From Allium sativum (taxonomy: Eukaryota > Streptophyta > Magnoliopsida > Asparagales > Amaryllidaceae): a stretch of 64,000 nucleotides of DNA. The stretch covers positions 490,384,453-490,448,452 of the forward strand of contig CM060923.1 in NCBI GenBank assembly GCA_030737875.1. Reading direction: 5' to 3'. The position numbers were made by a program, and so were the translations under genes. This document shows, in pieces, positions 21,880 to 32,371 of this stretch. Under the pieces are notes generated by a model that worked only from the letters and a program-made list of their open reading frames with translations, was not told the DNA's origin and did not search any database. Position 1 is the stretch's first letter. Every line of letters begins with the position of its first letter.

Positions 21880-22422
21880 TTTGTCTTGTTATCTTCTCGA
21901 TCCTATCTTGAGAACCTTAGGTAGAATCCCATGGATGTAAACATGTAATTGAAACTTGTTATGGTTGATGTTTGCGAATGGTTGCAAGTGGTTGCAAGTG
22001 ATCGCTCCTGGTTGCATAACACACATTAGGCACTAGATCGGCTCAGACACATTTTCATATTGCATATGCATGAGTGTTTATACTTATTATGGATGAAATT
22101 GAATGTGTTATCATATGAATGTTGCATATGGATGAATGTTTGTGCACACATATAGTGCTTACGTGACTAGGATTATTTGCATACATGTTGGATTCATGAC
22201 ACTAAACATATTTTGCATTAGAAAGATCAATCAGGCCTGATCATTTGCATTAGACAAGGAACATATACACACACTTTCTGCACATGTTCATACATCATTA
22301 GAAATCTCTTAAGGACAATGTTTGCTTGTGGGTGATGTTTTGAGTAGATGGATAATGGATGGTAGGATACGTTCTTCCTAACTTGAAGATTTCGGGGACG
22401 AAATCCTTTAAGGAGGGGAGAA
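21880..22422 (+). other. Element B 3' untranslated region and polypurine tract
   Basis: Non-coding. It shares GGTTGCAAGTGGTTGC repeats and GATTTCGGGGACGAAATCC with element A (1860-2357, opposite strand). It ends with the PPT AAGGAGGGGAGAA at 22410-22422, directly before the 3' LTR. Confidence 0.85.
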
Positions 22423-24665
22423 TGTAACAACCCGAATTTTAATAACATGTTAAAACAAGAAATGAAGGCAGAATTAAATTTTAAAATAAGAATCAGGGAA
22501 AACGGGTTGCGCCATTGCGTTCGTCTCGGAATTCTACATGAAATAGAGTCCAAGTTTTCGAAAATCGGAGTCCGGATGACCAAGATATGGCCTAAACAAG
22601 ATTCAGCAGACTTTCAGACAGACTGACCCCAGGTCGACTGTAGTGTCGACTGTGTAGTCGACCTCCCCCCCCCCCCCTCCCCCCAGGTCGACTGTAGTGT
22701 CGACCTCCCCCCTAACAGGTCGACCTGGTCGGCCTGGTGTGGCCCAGAACCCATTTTTGAGGCCCGGGATGAGTTTTGATGGTCCGGATTGATTCTAGGG
22801 TTAATCCTATGGCCTAAACTAGTTTCCTACTCCTATATAAACACCCTAAGACCCTAGCTAATCCACAACAAATCATTCTAACACCATTATGCTGTTGATT
22901 CTCCTCTTGAACCATGGCCGCCGTCTCCATACTTGAAGCTTAAACATTCAAGCTAGATCCAAATCAAAGACCAACGTTCCTACATCAATTCAAGGGAATA
23001 GATCAACGTCTCTACAACAATCCTATGACAATTTCTGTTCTTAGTTCTCAAAAACCACGATCTGTAAGCCCCAGTTACTCTTAGATCTAAACTCTAAACT
23101 TAATATGGACATGTGTAAATTGAAATTGAATATAAACATGATAACTACTTGAGACCTATTCTTGTAAAACTTTGATCTATGAATATTCTTTTTGATCTAT
23201 TATGTTAGATCTACTCTTGTTCACCCTAGATCTATTCACCTTGAACCTAGTACCGTTCATATTGAACCTTGATTTGTGGAATACTTATAAGAACTTGATT
23301 TAGGGGCCTGCTCATGTCATAACCTAAACCCTATCATGTCCATTATTTTAACATGCCTGTGATGTTGTGATGTTGAAACTATTGCTTGTCACAAGTTTAG
23401 GATTATCATCCTATGTCATCTATTGCTATGTTTATCACCCTATTTCTTATGCCAGTGATGTTATGATCATATCTCAAGTTACACCATGCTTGCCTTGAAA
23501 TCACCTTTGCCACTTTATACCCATCCTTGTTATGTTATTCCCTAGTTACATCTATTGCCTAGATTCGAATTCACGAGCGTTGGGGATGCGATTTGGGTAG
23601 TTTAGGAAAACCTGAATTTATTATGAACTTGAAAACATGAATATTGTTATAACTTGATCTTGGATATGAACATGAACTTGACATGAAATTATACTTGAAA
23701 ATATGAATTTGGGACATGAAACTTGAAAATATGAATTTGGGCTGATTGTAAGCGACTAGAACGACGGCTGAGTTGGTGCGCCATTGTAGGTTCAGGCGGA
23801 CTAGGGTCGTGCACTTAGTCCGGAGTTGAAAAAGCAGGCATTGGGCATCAGTAGGATTATCTGTGCATTCTTGATTCATGTCGGTGGTTGGCACCATAGG
23901 GCTTGATACACCCTATGGTGGACCTAGCACAGGTGACTACATTCGTGATAGGGCCGTATGACACAGACACCCGACGAGCTAGACTTGTAGGGAGCCGATC
24001 GATTAGATCGTACCGTTGGACCCGGATTGGGTCACTTCACGATATTGGGCCAAGGGATTATTTCTTGATTTATAGTTGACACGGGATTAGTATACCAGTA
24101 TAGTTGGTACGGCGAATCTTGAATACGCAATGTTAGACTTGAGTTATCTTGTTAGCTTAGTTATCATGCCAGACTTATCATCATTCCTATGTTTAGTTCC
24201 AGTTTATTCATGTCTTGTTAACTTTACTAGTTTCTATGATGATAGTCACTAGGGCTTACCAGTCTTTTTGACTGACCCGTTTTCTTTGTCTTTCGTTCCC
24301 CCTGGTTCTCAGGGAGTAAACTCTAGCTCTTAGCTTGGACTTTGCTTGCTTTCTGACAGCTCATGTACGGTTTGGTCTTGGGCTATGCTATGGCTGCACT
24401 CATGCTCTTTTTGTGGAATAATATTTTACTTATGTTGTTTTAAGTACTTTGATTCTTTAGAACTTGATGTAATGAAATAATGACTTGGTATTTTGATGTA
24501 AGAGGTTTTGACTCTATTTTTGAAATATTGAAATTTGGTTTTTGTTCTTTCGCTATTTTATTTATGTTCTGTCTTGTGATGTTTCTGTACCTGTTTACTA
24601 GATAATACCCCTCCAAAACTAGGGCATTCCCTTTGTGAGTGACCCTACGGAGGTGGGGTGTTACA
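22423..24665 (+). repeat. Element B 3' LTR (2243 bp, internally deleted)
   Basis: Same ends as the 5' LTR. Near 23740 the sequence jumps from ATTTGGG to CTGATTGTAAGCG, skipping about 548 bp present in the 5' LTR. The two edges share only GGG, so this looks like an end-joining type deletion. Confidence 0.92.
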
Positions 24666-25290
24666 TGGTGGATGCCAGGAAACTGAAAGAAGATGCTTTG
24701 TATTAGTGGGAAGTGGCCGAGGCAGAGTAGGCGATGAGGAGATTAGTTGAGTTCAAGGATAAGTTTGAGAATAATTTTTTATCGCAAGCTGAAGAAGGGA
24801 TGCAGTTGGAGGGATTCTTGAGTCTGAGACAAGGTGATATATTGGTTAAGGAGTATGTGAATAGCTTCAATGAGATAGCGAGATTTTTCTTGGATTTGAT
24901 TAATATTGCATAAAAGAAGGCTTTGAGGTTTTGCGAGGGGCTGAACCAACGCCTCCAAGGACTAGCATTGACACATATTCCAATGGATACGATTTTTGAG
25001 GCTTTAGTGGAGATGGACCTTATGCACGGTAATGGGAAGGAAAGTACAAAAAAAGCTAAGACTGAGGTGGCCAAGACATATTTTGGAAAGAAAAGGTAGT
25101 GGCCCGAGAAAGGTGGAAAGGAAAAGTGAGAGAAGCCGAATATAGACAAATTAAGAAGGAAGTGAGGTGTCATGAATGTGGTATGATGGGGCACTTCGTC
25201 AGAGATTTCAAGAACACAACTAAGAAGGGTGATTGCTTTCAGTGCAGACAGATGAAAAATTATAGCGGATAGTCCCTCCGAGGTAGGGAG
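24666..25290 (+). pseudogene. gag: Element C gag remnant, C-terminal part
   Basis: Continuation of the split capsid domain. It reads DARKLKEDALY-stop-WEVAEAE, then a frame matching element A Gag through LEGFLSLRQGD, VKEYVNSFNEIARF and KKALRFCEGLN. Several W, Q or K codons are now stops. The first zinc knuckle, CHECGMMGHFVRDF, has lost its last cysteine (F instead), and the second is cut after CFQC. It is clearly homologous to A's gag but dead. A long antisense frame over the same region (24703-25308) is a shadow. Confidence 0.85.
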
Positions 25291-25325
25291 GCGGTTCAAC
25301 TGGAGCATAGGTTCATGCGCTTGAG

Positions 25326-25790
25326 GTGACTCAGACTAGTGGTAGCGGTCAGGACAAAGGTAGGAAAGTCACTGTAGAAGGTTTGATTTCTATTTTTGAC
25401 TTTCCTATTAGGATCTTGTTCGATTCTAGTGCTTCTCATTCTTTCATATCCAGTTCTGTTGTTGATAGTCTGCACCTAGATATTTCTATAGTTTCTGATC
25501 TAGTAGTTGTATCAAACCCCATAAGAGGTATGACTCACCTATCGATGATGTGTATGAGTTTGAGAATTTCTATTCTTAGCATCAAGTTCGAGTGTAGTGC
25601 ATACGTAGTAGATTTCATGAGGTACAAGCTTATTCTAGGGATGGATTGGTTGGCCATGTATGAGGCCATCCTTGATTGCAAGAGGAGAGTAGTGGGGCTT
25701 TTGACGTGCCATGGTAGGACTCTCGAGTTTTTTTGCGACCTGCGAGGGCCAGTCAGGCTCAGTTTCTTAGATTACCTAAATTATTTTGTA
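25326..25790 (+). pseudogene. Element C protease remnant (retropepsin)
   Basis: An open stretch carrying the aspartic protease of a Gypsy polyprotein. The active-site region reads ILFDSSASHSF, where a functional enzyme has D-S/T-G, so the glycine is lost. The downstream signature LILGMDWLAMYEAILDC is well preserved. The enzyme would cleave Gag-Pol inside the particle. The frame stays open for about 235 codons, but the last 80 belong to a segment beyond a large deletion (see next entry). Confidence 0.82.
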
Positions 25791-25799
25791 GACGATCTC

Positions 25800-26653
25800 A
25801 GTTTTATACCGTCTACGGAGTATGCATTAGGATTATTGGCTTTTTTGGAGGTGCGACCTGCTCTCTTAGATGCATTGGATCCAGTCAGCACGAGAACTAG
25901 TAATTGGCAAATATCATGGACCGACTCAGTAGTGGAGAGACCTCTAGTCACCTTTTTAGGTATTCTGTGGATGAGAGAGGGTGGCTACATCATGATGGAA
26001 GATTATGTATTCCGTAAGTTAATGACTTGTTGAGATCGGTTTTAGAGGAGGCTCGTCATTCTCGGATGAACATCCATCCGGGAGGGGATAAGATGTATAG
26101 AGACATAAGGAGGGTTTTTCGTTGGATAGGAATGAAGGATGCGGAAGAGTATGTTGCTAGATGTATGACTTGTCAAAGAGTGAAAGCTGAGCCGAGGGAA
26201 TATGGTGGATTGCTTTAGCCTCCAGATATACCACAGCCCTGATGGGAGATCGTCTTGATGGACTTCATAGATGGGTTGCCTAGATCGAGGAAAGGCAACA
26301 CCAGTATTTGGGTTATAGTCGATAGGTTGACTAAGAGTGCTCACTTTATCCCGATTAAGAGTAAACTTAAGGCAGCTTGGTTGGGATCAGTGTATCTTAG
26401 AGAGATCTTCCAACTCGATGGAGTACCCTCTAGTATTATAATTGATATATACCACATCTTTACCAGTGAGTTTTGCAAGAGATTACAGGAGGCATTGAGG
26501 ACATATCTACGACTTAGCACTGCCTATCACCCTTAGAGAGATGGACAGATAGAGAGGGCTAATATGATTCTTCAGAATTTATTGTGGCTATGTATCTTGG
26601 ACTTCAGAAGGATATGGGAGGGACAACTTCCGTTGGTAGAGTTCACAAACAAT
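25800..26653 (+). pseudogene. Element C integrase remnant, broken by insertion of G
   Basis: It opens with the RNase H-integrase linker (ALGLLAFLEVRPALLDAL), directly after protease, so reverse transcriptase and RNase H are deleted. A frameshift at about 26030 precedes the zinc-binding domain (HSRMNIHPGG ... CMTCQRVKAE). The core follows: LMDFIDGLPRSRKG and WVIVDRLTKSAHFIP, then a region where the usual SDRD reads IDIY, and STAYHP-stop-RDGQIERAN. The stops in GGLL-stop-PPDIPQP-stop-WEI replace Q and W. The frame ends at VEFTNN, where the G LTR begins. Confidence 0.85.
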
Positions 26654-27064
26654 TGTTAGAGTTTATGCCCTAGAGTCAATTCATTTGATGAGATTGATAA
26701 CACTATTGATGTTAATGTTTTATTTGGAATAAAATAATATTCTATTATATTTACTGTGTAATATAAATATTAATATTAATATAATAGAAGTCCTTAGAAT
26801 TATAATACGGAATTATATAGTTCAAGTAAGACTTGAATTTGAGATTATATAATATACTGAGTATTATAATTCTTAAATGTCCCTAGTCAAGTTTTATTGT
26901 TCATATAAAGGACAACAATAAAACGTTGAGACTAGTATGTTGATTGACTGATGATCACATCTCATTGATCATTAATATACGTGATAATAATGTCAAGACT
27001 TAAATACGTATTGGAGAATAGCGTACTGGACTGACCCACCTTGAGATAACTACATGGAATATAA
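26654..27064 (+). repeat. Element G (Copia-type) 5' LTR, first part
   Basis: Begins TGTTAGAGTTTATGCCCTAG, a start typical of plant Copia-type LTRs, in element C's integrase. It is broken at 27064 by element D and resumes at 52482. The left flank is ACAAT; the partner TSD is not in the window. Confidence 0.8.
27060..27064. repeat. Target-site duplication TATAA of element D
   Basis: TATAA directly before D's first base; the identical TATAA follows D's last base at 52477-52481. This proves that D inserted as one unit into the G LTR. Confidence 0.92.
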
Positions 27065-30000
27065 TGTAACAACCTGAAACTTCGGGCAGTAAATATTTAA
27101 ATATCGAGGTTATTTAAATATTTAAAACTTGGATTTAATGGTTTTATAACCTTTATTAAATCCCTATATAAATAATAATTAAAGAAATGAAAACATGTTG
27201 TTGAGTTTTTGTTTACAAAGATAAGTAGTTCAAATAAAAATTGATAATGTGACTGAAAACATTTTTATCGATAAACAAGGTTTTGCTTATTAAAATTTGT
27301 TGGAATATCATGTGCATGTAGTAGTGTTAGAACACATATATGTGTACGTACATATCATAGAAGTAACATACAAATGATATATGTGTACATGTTCTAGAAA
27401 ATGAAAAATGGCTTAACATGATAGGGACACGTATCACCAAAAGAATGGAACACATGTCTTGTAAGTAAATAATGTAATGAAGCATAACCATATTATGAGT
27501 CCATGTGTAGAAAAATCTAAAGACACCTAAGTAGACATGTGTCTACATCCTAAATCATGATTGTTAAACATGAATATATGTATTCATGTAAGGGAAAATA
27601 AATTTAAAATAAGAAGCTTATCATGTAAGCTAAAAGAAAACGATAAGAAGAAAAAGAGATAAGGACACATAACCCTCTTAGGTGTCTATATGTAGAAACA
27701 TTTTAGGACACCTAAGTAGGCATGTGTCACCATCTTATGGTTTGCATGAATGATGAAGGACAAGTGTCCTAAACTGAACTACCAAACTAGCCTTGAAAAT
27801 TTCTATACAAAGGGTGGAAAGGTTCATTTCATTTCATGCATTCACAAACATAAAACCAAGACAAGAAAAAGAAGAGAGGTTTGGGATAAGCCTAGAGGAT
27901 AAATACAAGATCAAGGCACAAGTAAAAGGTGAGAAAAATTATTTTAGTTCATGTATTTATTTCATATTTTAAAGAAAAGTTGAGAAATTTATGAATGAAT
28001 GATTGGACTTGAAACCCAGAAAATGACGTTCGGTATTTTCGGCATAACTTTTGCAATTCTTAATGAAATTATGACTTCTCTGTCAATTTTGAAAGATAAT
28101 TCAAAGGGCTACAACTTTCACCTATGTCAATTTTTTCTAATTCGGCAGTTTTCATACCCGAAAACTGGATGCAAAGTAAGGTAAAAATCAGCCCAAAATG
28201 AACATGTTAAAAATGCCTCATGATGTTTGATTTTATATATTAAATTGGTTAATGATTTTGAGGTTTTCTTTTGATAATAATTAAGTAGACAAAGAGAGCT
28301 TCTTACTGTAAAAAGAGTCAAAATCTATTTTTATCATAGAGAAACAGCGTCAAACATTTTGCCCAAAAACAAGCTGAAAATCTGAGTTTTGAAACTTTTT
28401 ATAGCATTTCGAAACGCTATCTTTTCTCTGAACCAATTACGAAGCAATGAACCAAGCCAGAACCTTTTTATAGTGCCCAGAAGTGTACAGTAGCTGATTT
28501 TAGTATAAAATGATTATAAACTACCTAGAACTTTTCATAGCGCTCATGAAATGTTGTAATAGCTGTTTTAAGCTTAAAAACTATCCAAAACTTTCCATAG
28601 CATTCCAGAAACGTTGTAGTAAGCTGTTTTAGTCTAAAATCATTATAAACCACCCAGATCTTGTCATAGCATTTCTGAAAGTGTTGTCTTTTCTCTGAAT
28701 TGACTATGAAGTATTTTGAAAACAAGCTGAACTTTTCATAGCATGACAGAAACACTGTTATAGATGTTTTGAGTATAAAATCATGGTAAACTATTCCAAA
28801 TCCTCTCAAAATTGGACTTGAGTTTCCTTATAGTATCATAAACAAATTGATAAAATCGAGGATGTTAAATCAAAGCAAAGGCATGTCAAAATGTGTCGAT
28901 GAATTTTGGTGATTCGAGGAACATAAATGATTGCTTTGGAATGATGTTAAATACAATATGATGTTCTACGAGATCCTTGCATGAAGATAACGAGAAATAC
29001 CGTAAGTATACTTATCATCTAATCCATTATTATTTCATAAGCTTGTGTTTTAATTTAAAGATGCCTATGACTTTGACATACTATATTGGTTGCGGTCTTT
29101 GCTTTGATAAACAATCAACATATACGATTGATGATTGATGACATTTATGATTAGTGTTTAAATGAGGTATGAATACTTTTCAATCGAGGCATGAATAGTA
29201 TTTGTTTAAATGACGTATGATTATTTCTTGAACAAGGTATAAATAGTGTGTAAATGAAGTATGAATACAGTTCAATCGAGGCATGAATAATATGTGATTA
29301 AACGAGATATGATTAGTGCTTTAAACGAGGTATAAATTGGGTGTGTTTTTGTTTTAACAAGATAATGAATGGTGTTGAGCTTAACTATTTTAGTTCAATC
29401 TTTGAAGATCTTTCCAAACATACATTAGAGAAATATAAAGGTGGTTTGAGAATTGATTATGAAGGAGTTTTTGCATAATGAAGATGATTAGTATTTAAAA
29501 TAAAAGATGTTTATCTTTTGAAAGGAAGTTTTATAAGAGATATATAGATGTCTTTCAAAATAAAAGACTGGAACGTTCTACGGTGACAGAGAGGACAGTG
29601 TCTAGGCTTGGTTTGGAAAATATAGTTTCCTGCTCTCCTTGGCTATCCCTAACTGATCTGATGGACGGGATGGTTAATTTCAAATTTTAATTTGAAATTA
29701 TTTGAGTTTAGAAATAATTTAGAATTTTATTTAATATTAAAGAAAAGTAATTTAACATTACTTTTGAGAATCTCTACATGATATAATGAGTATTTTGAAA
29801 GTAAATAATGATTTTAAATGTTTGAGTAAAGAAGAACTACGTTGGTTTTATCATGTATCTAATTTCTTACCCATTTAGATAAAGGTACGTAGGCAATCAC
29901 AAGTGGTAGTGATGCAGCTGCTATATTAATAAAAATAATTTTTATTACTTGTTATTGCATCTTGTGTTGGTGCATCTTTTATGTGTTATCATTTATGTCA

Positions 30001-30250
30001 TGCTAACGGGTTTATCAAGTGTGCAGGAATGAATATCGATGACCATCTCGTTAGAGTTGCACAATGTTAGATTTACGATAATTGTGTTTAAATTCATACT
30101 CGGACAAATTAAATTTATATTATTTTATTAAAAAAGTTCATCCAGGGAATTTATAGATATTGTAAAATAAAATGGAAGCTGTCATTGTTTGTTTTTTAAC
30201 GAATGGAGGGATTTTCGAAAAAAATTGTTCCGAAATTCCTGGGCGTTACA
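27065..30250 (+). repeat. Element D 5' LTR (3186 bp)
   Basis: Starts TGTAACAACCTGAAACTTC and ends TTCCTGGGCGTTACA before the PBS. It holds degenerate repeats of a 70-90-bp unit around the core CTTTTCATAGCAT (28381-28800) and of a GAGGTATGAATA / GAGGCATGAATAG motif (29160-29345). The TATA region at 27804 reads TATACAAA, weaker than TATATAAA at the same place (33126) in the 3' LTR. The 94-codon antisense frames over the repeats are by-products. Confidence 0.92.
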
Positions 30251-31261
30251 AGCGGTATCAAAGCTTTGGTAAGGTGCCTAAATAAAATTTCACAAAAGAT
30301 TAGAAAATCATCCTAATTTTTTTTTGGAATGAAGTTATCTTAATTTGATAAATGTAACTGGATAGGGTAAGGCACCATTCCTCAAACCAAGGTTATGAGT
30401 AATAATTAAAAAAAAATTAACTTTTGTTTAGTGTTTATATTAATAATATGCTGATTCATTTTCAAGCACCACATAAAGTGGTATAACGAATTTGTTAGTG
30501 CATATGATTAGTTATAAAGTAGCGAAGGAATGAAGTGGGTTATAAAGGAAGGTATGTGGTAGCATGAAATCTATGCAATGGAGTGGCTTAAAAGGAATGT
30601 GGGATAATAGCGTGCCAAGGAAGGAATTAAATGAGCTTGGGCAAACGAAGTTGAGGAAGATCAAAAGGCGTAAATTGAATACTGCATTCATGCAAAACCA
30701 AGGTAAGAAAATTTATTTAAATAATTATATCATTACGTAATATGATACCAGAGTTGTTTAGCACTGATGATGTTAGCTTAAAGCTGCTAAAACATCTCTC
30801 AACAATCCAGTCATAACTTTTGATTCCTTGATTTGTGTTTAGTCGAAGTTAATCTCATTGGAAAGCTAGATTAATTATCTAGAATACTTACATCATACAC
30901 ATTTTTTTTTGAAAGTTTCTCATCTAAAAAAAACACACTTTTGCAAACTAACTATGTGTAAAACGAGGTTGATGTCATTCGGTGCAAATGTTGTAACTAG
31001 TGCCCTATATAAAAATTTTGAGATACATCGAGTAATATGAAAAGATTAATGCGAAAAAAAGGCTTTATACTTAAGATGATTTCTGAAGTTGAGAGAGTGG
31101 ATTTTCCAAAATGAAATGGTTATCCATATGGAAGTAATGATTACAAAGTATAAAAGTACTTTGAGAGAATACTTTGTTTAAACTTGTTAAAAAAAATTAT
31201 GGATTATTTCATCAATGATGGATACTTTCGGATGATGATGACGATGACGATGCGTGGTATA

Positions 31262-31672
31262 AGATAATAGATCTCGGGTAGTGCAATATTACTCTATGTT
31301 GGTATCAAGCCGAGTAGAGTACATCCTATTTGATGACAGGATGCCGCAATAGATCTTGGATAGTACAACTATTACTCTATGTTGGTATCGAGCCGAGTAG
31401 AGTATATCCTATTTGATGACGGGATGCTGGCATATGACAATAGATCTTGGATAGTGCAACCAACTATTTGATGACAGGATGCCGGCATAAGACAATAGAT
31501 CTTGGATAGTGCAACTATTACTCTATGTTGGTATCGAGCCGAGTAGAGTACATCCTATTTGATGACGGGATGCCGTCATATGACAATAGATCTTGGATAG
31601 TGCAACTATTGCTCTATGTTGGTATCGAGCCGAGTAGAGTACATCCTATTTGATGACGGGATGCCGACCGCA
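31262..31672. repeat. About 90-bp tandem repeat, five units, in D
   Basis: Units begin at about 31267, 31350, 31439, 31492 and 31583 with ATAGATCTTGGATAGTGCAAC and contain GGTATCGAGCCGAGTAGAGT and TTTGATGACGGGATGCCG. The fourth spacing is short because that unit lost its middle. Confidence 0.85.
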
Positions 31673-31710
31673 ATAGGATAAAATATCCTAAATTGAGTAG
31701 ATTGGATCCA

Positions 31711-32060
31711 CTTTGATGAATATAATCATATTATATAAAAAAATATTGATTAGAGCCTATTTTAAAAATATTACTCTCTGGTACATTTTGATGGGTACTA
31801 CAACAAGGAGAGTACAACATAATTGATGTATTGACTTTGATGAATATAATCATATTATATTAAAAAAAATATTGATTAGAGTCTATTTTCAAAATATTAC
31901 TCTTTGGTACATTTTGATGGGTACTGCAAAATGGAGAGTACAACATAATTGATGTATTGACTTTGATGAATATAATCATGTTTTGAAGATATTACATGAG
32001 ATGTCTAGATTACTCTCTGGTACATTTTGATGAGTACCGCAATATGGAGAATACATTTCA
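31711..32060. repeat. About 125-bp tandem repeat, three units, in D
   Basis: CTTTGATGAATATAATCAT starts units at 31711, 31835 and 31961. Each has TACTCTCTGGTACATTTTGATG or a variant. The third unit is diverged and shortened. Confidence 0.85.
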
Positions 32061-32371
32061 ATGGATACCATGAAAGAAGAAAAGGAGACTAGGAATCGAT
32101 GTGGATTGCAAAGAACATGATCCTGAATTTGGGCATAAAAAGAAGCTATGGCGTGTCTGATCCAATAACAGCTTGCAGGAGTGACAGAATGTTAAAAGGA
32201 TCGAATCATAAAATATCAAGGTACGATTTCAGTTTATGAAATTATCTTGAAAGTATAATTACAAGAAAATTTCCTGAATATATTGAGTTTCTTTCGTGGA
32301 ATATTTGGTTTTCTTTTGATTAAGTATTGCATAGAATTTCAGGGACGAAATTCCTTCTAAGGGGGAAAGAA

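Larger units (their letters stand above)
18490..24665 (+). mobile_element. Element B: Gypsy derivative retaining only a chromodomain remnant
   Basis: Plus strand, two LTRs (18490-21280 and 22423-24665) around a 1142-bp interior with PBS, chromodomain remnant, 3' untranslated region and PPT. It lies in element C's gag. The flanks are TGTTG on the left and TGGTG on the right, a 5-bp TSD with one mismatch. The interior ends match element A's leader and 3' untranslated region, so A and B are deletion derivatives of one lineage. Confidence 0.9.
17107..26653 (+). mobile_element. Element C: decayed Ty3/Gypsy element, interrupted by B and then by G
   Basis: A plus-strand element with one recognisable LTR (to 18028), a mutated PBS, and gag split by element B. 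Protease and integrase follow, with reverse transcriptase and RNase H deleted between them. Integrase is broken off at 26653 by the Copia-type element G. Many in-frame stops (mostly TAG or TGA for Q or W), frameshifts and missing metal-binding residues show long decay. It is one of the oldest layers here, inserted in element F. No 3' LTR is in the window. Confidence 0.82.
30251..32371 (+). other. Element D interior: PBS, non-coding sequence, PPT
   Basis: It starts with the PBS-like CGGTATCAAAGC (30253-30264, two changes from the tRNA-Met complement) and ends with the PPT AAGGGGGAAAGAA (32359-32371). In between there is no open frame resembling any retrotransposon protein. The block GGGACGAAATTCC before the PPT matches the conserved 3' block of the other Gypsy elements, which places D with the Ty3/Gypsy group. 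Confidence 0.85.

Noticed and set aside
24703..25308. 201-codon minus-strand frame
   Set aside because: It is antisense to the decayed gag of element C, which has clear capsid and zinc-knuckle homology on the plus strand.
28525..28809. 94-codon frame repeated at 33831-34115
   Set aside because: Its two copies are only the two LTRs of D; the sequence is a degenerate non-coding tandem repeat read antisense.
31262..31672. CRISPR-like array of regular repeats
   Set aside because: The units are directly adjacent long tandem repeats without unique spacers, in a plant retrotransposon.
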